Assembly (NCBI GenBank): GCA_017502425.1
Contig: JAFVVB010000190.1
Coordinates: 1 to 10,116, forward strand
DNA: 10,116 nucleotides
DNA from: Ruminococcus sp.
GTDB lineage: Bacteria > Bacillota > Clostridia > Oscillospirales > Acutalibacteraceae
Direction of reading: 5' to 3'
Positions within the stretch are counted from its first letter, which is position 1. Each line of letters begins with the position of its first letter. A program made the translations under genes and the position numbers. Below, in pieces: positions 7,011 to 10,116 of this stretch. The notes beneath the pieces were generated by a model. That model searched no databases and was not told the DNA's origin. It saw only the letters and a list, made by a program, of their open reading frames with translations.

Positions 7011-7049
7011 CAAAAAAATAAACAAACGGCGGCGAAAAAATTCGCCGCC
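7011..7049 (-). terminator. Rho-independent terminator or attenuator between fakA and recG
   Basis: A perfect 9 bp stem (7028-7036 GGCGGCGAA with 7041-7049 TTCGCCGCC, 4 nt loop) starts 7 nt after the fakA stop. On the minus strand it is followed by GTTTGTTTATTTTTTT, a T-rich but interrupted tail (7012-7027). The recG ribosome binding site begins 6 bases later, so termination here is probably partial unless recG has its own promoter inside fakA. Confidence 0.75.
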
Positions 7050-7056
7050 AGTAAAA

Positions 7057-8718
7057 TTATTCAACGCTTAATACATAGTAGTAAATCGGCTGACCACCTG
7101 ATACGAAAGTGATATCAACGTCATCGCCGAATTTATCACACAATAAATCATAAGCATGCTGTGCATCTTCTTCTGATACATCTTCGCCGCTGATAAGAGT
7201 AACAAAAGAGCTGTCCTTGTTAATCATATTCTTAGCGAGTTTTAAGAGAGCTTTTTCAATAGATTTATCAGTAACAGTGAGTTTACCGTTTTCAAGAGCA
7301 ATAATTTCGCCCTCTTTAATCTTCTTCATACCGAATTCAGAATCTCTTGCAGCATAAGTTACCTGACCGGTGCTTACGTTAGAAGCCGCCTCGATCATAG
7401 CTTCCTTATTAGCTTTAGCATCAGAGTCAGGATCGAAAACGAGCATAGCTGACATACCCTGTGGAATAGTACGTGTTGGTACGATAACCACTTCTCTGTC
7501 CTCAACGATAGCCTGAGTCTGCTCAGCAGCCATTATGATATTCTTATTATTAGGAAGAACATACACAGTTTTAGCAGGAGTAGCCATAACTGCTGCATAA
7601 ATATCATCAGTAGATGGATTCATGCTCTGACCACCCGATACTACGTGTAAACAACCAAGCTGTGAGAACAACTCGCTCACACCGTCACCAGCAGCAACAG
7701 CTACAAAACCGTAGTCTTCAGTAGGCTCAGCTACCTGAAGCTTCTTTTTCTTGGAAACTTTTTTCTCGTTATCTTCTTTAGCCTGCTTGTGCTGTTCTTT
7801 CATATTCTCAACCTTAACAGTTAAGAGTGAACCAAACTCAAGACCCTTTTTCAGAGCATCGCCAGGCTGTTCTGTATGAACGTGAACTTTAATGATTTCG
7901 TCGTCATCTACTACAACAACGCAGTCACCGATAGTTTCAAGGAAAAGTCTGAGTTCATTAGGCTCGGTAGCAATCTCAGGATCACGACCTACGATAAACT
8001 CAGTACAATATGTGAAGTTGATAACCTCGTCAAATTCAGCAGCTGCAGAACGGAATGCATCATCATCGCCCTCATCCTCATCATCAACAGACTCGGTAGC
8101 TTCAATAACTACACCATCTTTGATAACTGAAAGCATACCTTCAAAGATTACTAATACACCCTTACCACCAGCATCAACAACGCCGGCCTTCTTAAGTACA
8201 GGAAGCATAGTTGGAGTGAGGTCAAGCGCGTGCTGAGCTTCTTCACACACAACTTCCCATATTTCAACAGCATCGTCGGTATCGTTAGCAGCCTCAACAG
8301 CAGCTTCAGCAGCCATACGGCCTACTGTGAGCATAGTACCCTCAGTTGGTTTCATAACAGCTTTATATGCAGCATCTACACCAAGAGCAAGTGCTTGAGC
8401 CAAATCTTTACCGTTAGCTTCTTTTTTACCTTCGAGACCGTTAGCAAAACCTCTGAAGAATAAAGAAGTAATAACACCTGAGTTACCACGAGCACCTCTT
8501 AACATAGCAGAAGCGGTTTTCTTAGCAACCACACCTACCTCATCGCTGTCAATCTTTTCTATCTCTTTGACTGCAGCCATAATAGTCATAGACATATTAG
8601 TACCTGTATCTCCATCAGGAACAGGGAAAATATTCAAATCGTTAATTCTGGCTTTCTGTGAACAGATGTTGTTGGCACCAGAAATGATAGCTTGCTTTAG
8701 GAGTTGACCGTTAATCAT
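7057..8718 (-). CDS. fakA: Fatty acid kinase ATP-binding subunit FakA (YloV, DAK2-domain protein)
   Basis: 553 residues, close to the roughly 550 of S. aureus FakA. FakA phosphorylates exogenous fatty acids presented by a FakB (DegV-family) lipid carrier, feeding acyl-phosphate into phospholipid synthesis. The N-terminal DAK2 kinase domain (about 1-205) carries the nucleotide/Mg site N-x-FPVPDGDTGTN (D35, D37) and the RGARGNSG loop (74-81). An acidic linker (about 208-221) follows. The middle domain has C238 and H279-x-H281 (KVHVHTEQPG), matching the cysteine and two histidines of the characterised protein. A Lys-rich stretch (310-326) leads to the C-terminal DegV-like domain. ATG 8716-8718 follows AAAGGA at 8728-8733. 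No FakB or Asp23 gene is adjacent in this window; recG is downstream as in B. subtilis, minus the serine dehydratase genes between them there. Confidence 0.95.
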   Translation of the reverse strand: MINGQLLKQAIISGANNICSQKARINDLNIFPVPDGDTGTNMSMTIMAAVKEIEKIDSDEVGVVAKKTASAMLRGARGNSGVITSLFFRGFANGLEGKKEANGKDLAQALALGVDAAYKAVMKPTEGTMLTVGRMAAEAAVEAANDTDDAVEIWEVVCEEAQHALDLTPTMLPVLKKAGVVDAGGKGVLVIFEGMLSVIKDGVVIEATESVDDEDEGDDDAFRSAAAEFDEVINFTYCTEFIVGRDPEIATEPNELRLFLETIGDCVVVVDDDEIIKVHVHTEQPGDALKKGLEFGSLLTVKVENMKEQHKQAKEDNEKKVSKKKKLQVAEPTEDYGFVAVAAGDGVSELFSQLGCLHVVSGGQSMNPSTDDIYAAVMATPAKTVYVLPNNKNIIMAAEQTQAIVEDREVVIVPTRTIPQGMSAMLVFDPDSDAKANKEAMIEAASNVSTGQVTYAARDSEFGMKKIKEGEIIALENGKLTVTDKSIEKALLKLAKNMINKDSSFVTLISGEDVSEEDAQHAYDLLCDKFGDDVDITFVSGGQPIYYYVLSVE

Positions 8719-8769
8719 TAAAACACATCCTTTGCTTTCTTAAAACCTTAGGGTGAATAAACGTACAAA

Positions 8770-8822
8770 ATTATACCATTATACATTACGTGTATTATAC
8801 AGTACAAAGTAAAAATAAGCAA
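8770..8822 (-). promoter_or_regulatory. Promoter region of fakA with three TATAAT hexamers
   Basis: Within 30 bp the minus strand has three perfect -10 hexamers: 8794-8799, 8778-8783 and 8770-8775. The first pairs with TTGCTT (8817-8822) at a 17 bp spacing. The last is preceded by TGG, giving a full extended -10 (TGGTATAAT, 8770-8778) that may work without a -35. The middle one has only a weak TGTACT (8801-8806). Which is used cannot be told from sequence. Confidence 0.65.
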
Positions 8823-8838
8823 GTTTTTTGAAATCATT

Positions 8839-8853
8839 TCGGCATAATGCCGA
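8839..8853. promoter_or_regulatory. 15 bp palindrome upstream of the fakA promoter
   Basis: TCGGCAT-A-ATGCCGA is a perfect 7+7 bp inverted repeat around a single base. It lies 16 bp upstream of the TTGCTT -35, a place suited to an activator or upstream repressor site. As RNA it could form a 5 bp stem, but no T-run follows on the minus strand, so a terminator is less likely. It does not look like a FapR box. Confidence 0.4.
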
Positions 8854-8892
8854 TATTCGTTGATACTTCAACAAGTATTGTATAAAAAAACA

Positions 8893-9666
8893 CTATCTAA
8901 TATCAAAACGCTCTACTGATTTAGTCTTTCCACTCTTATCGTCAATATCAAACAAAATACAATTCATCATACACTCTCCGTCGGCATTCTCAAAACGTTC
9001 GGAGAGTTTAGTTTTAAAACGGTTTATGATGATCTCCTTTTTCACACCTAATACGGAAACAGCAGGGCCCGTCATACCCACATCAGTAATATATCCTGTA
9101 CCGTTTTCCAAAACACATTCATCAGCAGTCTGGACGTGGGTATGAGTACCGAAAAACGCTGATATCCTTCCATCAAGATAGTAACCCATGGCTTTTTTCT
9201 CGCTGGTTGTTTCTGCGTGCATATCAACGATGATAATTTTACTGTCAATTTCCTTTAAAATATCGTCAACTTTATAGTAAGGATTCTCTACGCTGATATC
9301 TATAAACTCCTGCCCCATCATATTAATAACCGCTACTGATGTTCTTCCCATATCAACAACACAATAGCCTCTGCCCGGAGTTGACGGCGAAGGGAAATTA
9401 CACGGTCTTATTATAGTTTCTTCTTCATCAAGGTAACTGTAAATCTCACGTCTTTGAAAAGCGTGGTTACCAAGAGTCACAACATCTACACCGCTTTTGA
9501 AAAGATGTTGAGCAGAAGTAGGTAAAACCCCATTTCCGTCTGCACTGTTCTCACCATTACAAACAACAAAATCTATACCTTTTTCTTTTTTGAATTTAGG
9601 CAATACTTTTCTTAAGTGTTCACACCCCACAGAACCTACAACGTCACCTATACATAATACTTTCAT
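8893..9666 (-). CDS. ymdB: YmdB-family metallophosphodiesterase
   Basis: 257 residues from ATG 9664-9666, against about 264 in B. subtilis YmdB (TIGR00282 family). A longer frame opens at 9732, but its extra 22 residues (LIKCVILILRRLCF-type) are not family-like, and AAAGAGGT (9672-9679) sits 6 nt before the inner ATG, so I use that. The family hydrolyses 2',3'-cyclic nucleotides and in B. subtilis affects biofilm and sporulation choices; it acts in the cytoplasm. All dimetal ligands are present at the positions known for YmdB: D8 (GDVVGS), E39 and N40 (NGEN), N67/H68 (GNH), H150 (DMHAE), H175 and H177 (GTHTHVQTAD). The following conserved blocks ITDVGMTGP (193-201) and the KRFKT-like NRFKT (215-219) are also intact. 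The commonly seen GNHTWD reads GNHAFQ here. It has its own extended -10 promoter and no strong terminator downstream. Confidence 0.93.
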   Translation of the reverse strand: MKVLCIGDVVGSVGCEHLRKVLPKFKKEKGIDFVVCNGENSADGNGVLPTSAQHLFKSGVDVVTLGNHAFQRREIYSYLDEEETIIRPCNFPSPSTPGRGYCVVDMGRTSVAVINMMGQEFIDISVENPYYKVDDILKEIDSKIIIVDMHAETTSEKKAMGYYLDGRISAFFGTHTHVQTADECVLENGTGYITDVGMTGPAVSVLGVKKEIIINRFKTKLSERFENADGECMMNCILFDIDDKSGKTKSVERFDIR

Positions 9667-9703
9667 AGTATACCTCTTTCTAAAACATAAACGTCTAAGA
9701 ATG

Positions 9704-9732
9704 AGTATAACACATTTTATTAAAAACTCCAA
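9704..9732 (-). promoter_or_regulatory. Promoter of ymdB
   Basis: On the minus strand TTGGAG (9727-9732) and TATACT (9704-9709) are 17 bp apart. TGT precedes the -10, giving an extended -10 (TGTTATACT). It fills the gap between the upstream stop codon and the ymdB start, so ymdB is probably transcribed on its own. It also supports the inner start codon, since the longer frame's start at 9732 lies upstream of this promoter's start point. Confidence 0.6.
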
Positions 9733-9736
9733 ACGG

Positions 9737-9759
9737 CTACTGAGATTTTTCTTCAGTAG
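9737..9759 (-). terminator. Weak stem-loop at the end of the yqfD-like gene
   Basis: A 7 bp stem (9737-9743 CTACTGA with 9753-9759 TCAGTAG) includes the TAG stop codon. On the minus strand the next T-rich run (TTTTT) comes 11 bases after the stem, so it is a poor intrinsic terminator and may only partly stop transcription before ymdB. Confidence 0.3.
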
Positions 9760-10116
9760 GTATTATTTTTTCAATTTTGACGTTATCAACATCAATCTCC
9801 TGTTGGTACGCAATATCCTCCTCACACGTATAAAAAGCTTCTAAAAAATACTTATTATTCTTTTTTAGAAAATCATATTCACGCCCTATCACTTTACATT
9901 CATTAAGCGAAAACAACTCATAAAGCATACTTTTATTTCTCAAAAGTTTTTCAGCTGTATTATCATTCATTATCTTCTTTGACACCGTTTTTTCATACAA
10001 TCTTTCGGTAGAAAGGGTAACAGGGAGATATGTATCAAACAGCTTTAGTGCACTTTCATCATACCGCAAGGCACTTTTCGATTCATCTATCGGATACACT
10101 TTCACGGGAAGCGATA
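9737..10116 (-). CDS. yqfD: C-terminal part of a probable YqfD-family sporulation protein (partial)
   Basis: The frame is open to the right edge: codons for S-L-P-V precede the GTG at 10103-10105, so this is the end of a longer gene rather than a complete 122-residue protein. The visible part has no membrane segment. Its pattern fits the C-terminal region of YqfD as I recall it: a KVYP strand, a YDE segment, LPVTL followed by a Tyr-Glu pair, a Lys-rich helix, alternating strands, and the ending CEEDIAYQQEI, similar to the 'ENIA/ENIG..Q.I' end of that family. YqfD is a membrane protein needed for sporulation in Bacillus. The usual clostridial downstream gene phoH is absent; ymdB follows instead. 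The identification is from a short fragment and is moderate. Confidence 0.6.
   Translation of the reverse strand, partial: SLPVKVYPIDESKSALRYDESALKLFDTYLPVTLSTERLYEKTVSKKIMNDNTAEKLLRNKSMLYELFSLNECKVIGREYDFLKKNNKYFLEAFYTCEEDIAYQQEIDVDNVKIEKIIPTEEKSQ

Noticed and set aside
7892..8236. 114-codon plus-strand open frame rich in serine, antisense to fakA
   Set aside because: It is the mirror of the fakA acidic and alanine-rich region; the product is low complexity, with no ribosome binding site and no family-like motif.
8859..8886. Overlapping small hairpins (for example ATACTT-GTTG-AAGTAT) after ymdB as a terminator or riboswitch
   Set aside because: Stems of only 5-6 AT-rich bp, and the nearest T-run (8882-8889) precedes the stem on the minus strand, so it does not fit an intrinsic terminator; too small for a known riboswitch.
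9667..9732. 22-residue N-terminal extension of YmdB starting at 9732
   Set aside because: It spans the likely promoter, lacks family similarity, and the inner ATG at 9666 has a good ribosome binding site and matches family residue numbering exactly.

Overview
The window looks like chromosomal DNA from a low-GC anaerobic Firmicute, most likely a Clostridia lineage such as Ruminococcaceae/Oscillospiraceae. The evidence is AT-rich intergenic DNA with AGGAGG-type ribosome binding sites and sigma-A-like promoters, a fakA-recG neighbourhood typical of Firmicutes, a YmdB homologue, a probable YqfD sporulation-protein end, and the start of a secreted protein that resembles leucine-rich-repeat surface proteins. 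This placement is inferred; no rRNA or other marker is present. I see no mobile elements, tRNAs or CRISPR arrays, and no gene-free stretch longer than 300 bases.

Almost everything is on the minus strand, so the window reads from right to left. From the right edge: the 3' end of a probable yqfD (9737-10116, cut); ymdB, a phosphodiesterase with all metal ligands intact (8893-9666, start corrected inward from a longer open frame); fakA/yloV, fatty acid kinase ATP-binding subunit (7057-8718); a terminator; recG helicase (4951-6993, GTG start). Next comes the only plus-strand gene, a small metallophosphoesterase homologue (4292-4954), whose stop codon overlaps that of recG. Diverging from it is a two-gene unit of secreted DacA-like (S11, D-alanyl-D-alanine carboxypeptidase family) proteins (2904-4199, then 1558-2901), closed by a strong terminator. 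Then follows a multi-spanning membrane protein with a 160-residue acidic tail and no recognised family (161-1438), a terminator, and the signal peptide of a secreted protein leaving the left edge (1-111).

The most interesting part is 1.5-5 kb. The first DacA-like gene has lost all three penicillin-binding catalytic motifs (Ser-x-x-Lys is His-Leu-Ser-Asn), so it should be a pseudoenzyme. Its downstream partner keeps Ser-Leu-Thr-Lys but has altered second and third motifs and a C-terminal membrane anchor. The divergent metallophosphoesterase also lacks two expected metal ligands. The unknown membrane protein has a near-consensus promoter whose spacer contains a perfect 7+7 bp inverted repeat, which looks like a repressor site. 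Together these suggest a cell-envelope locus built partly from repurposed, non-catalytic enzyme folds. The motif losses are read directly from the sequence; the functional link between the genes is inference.
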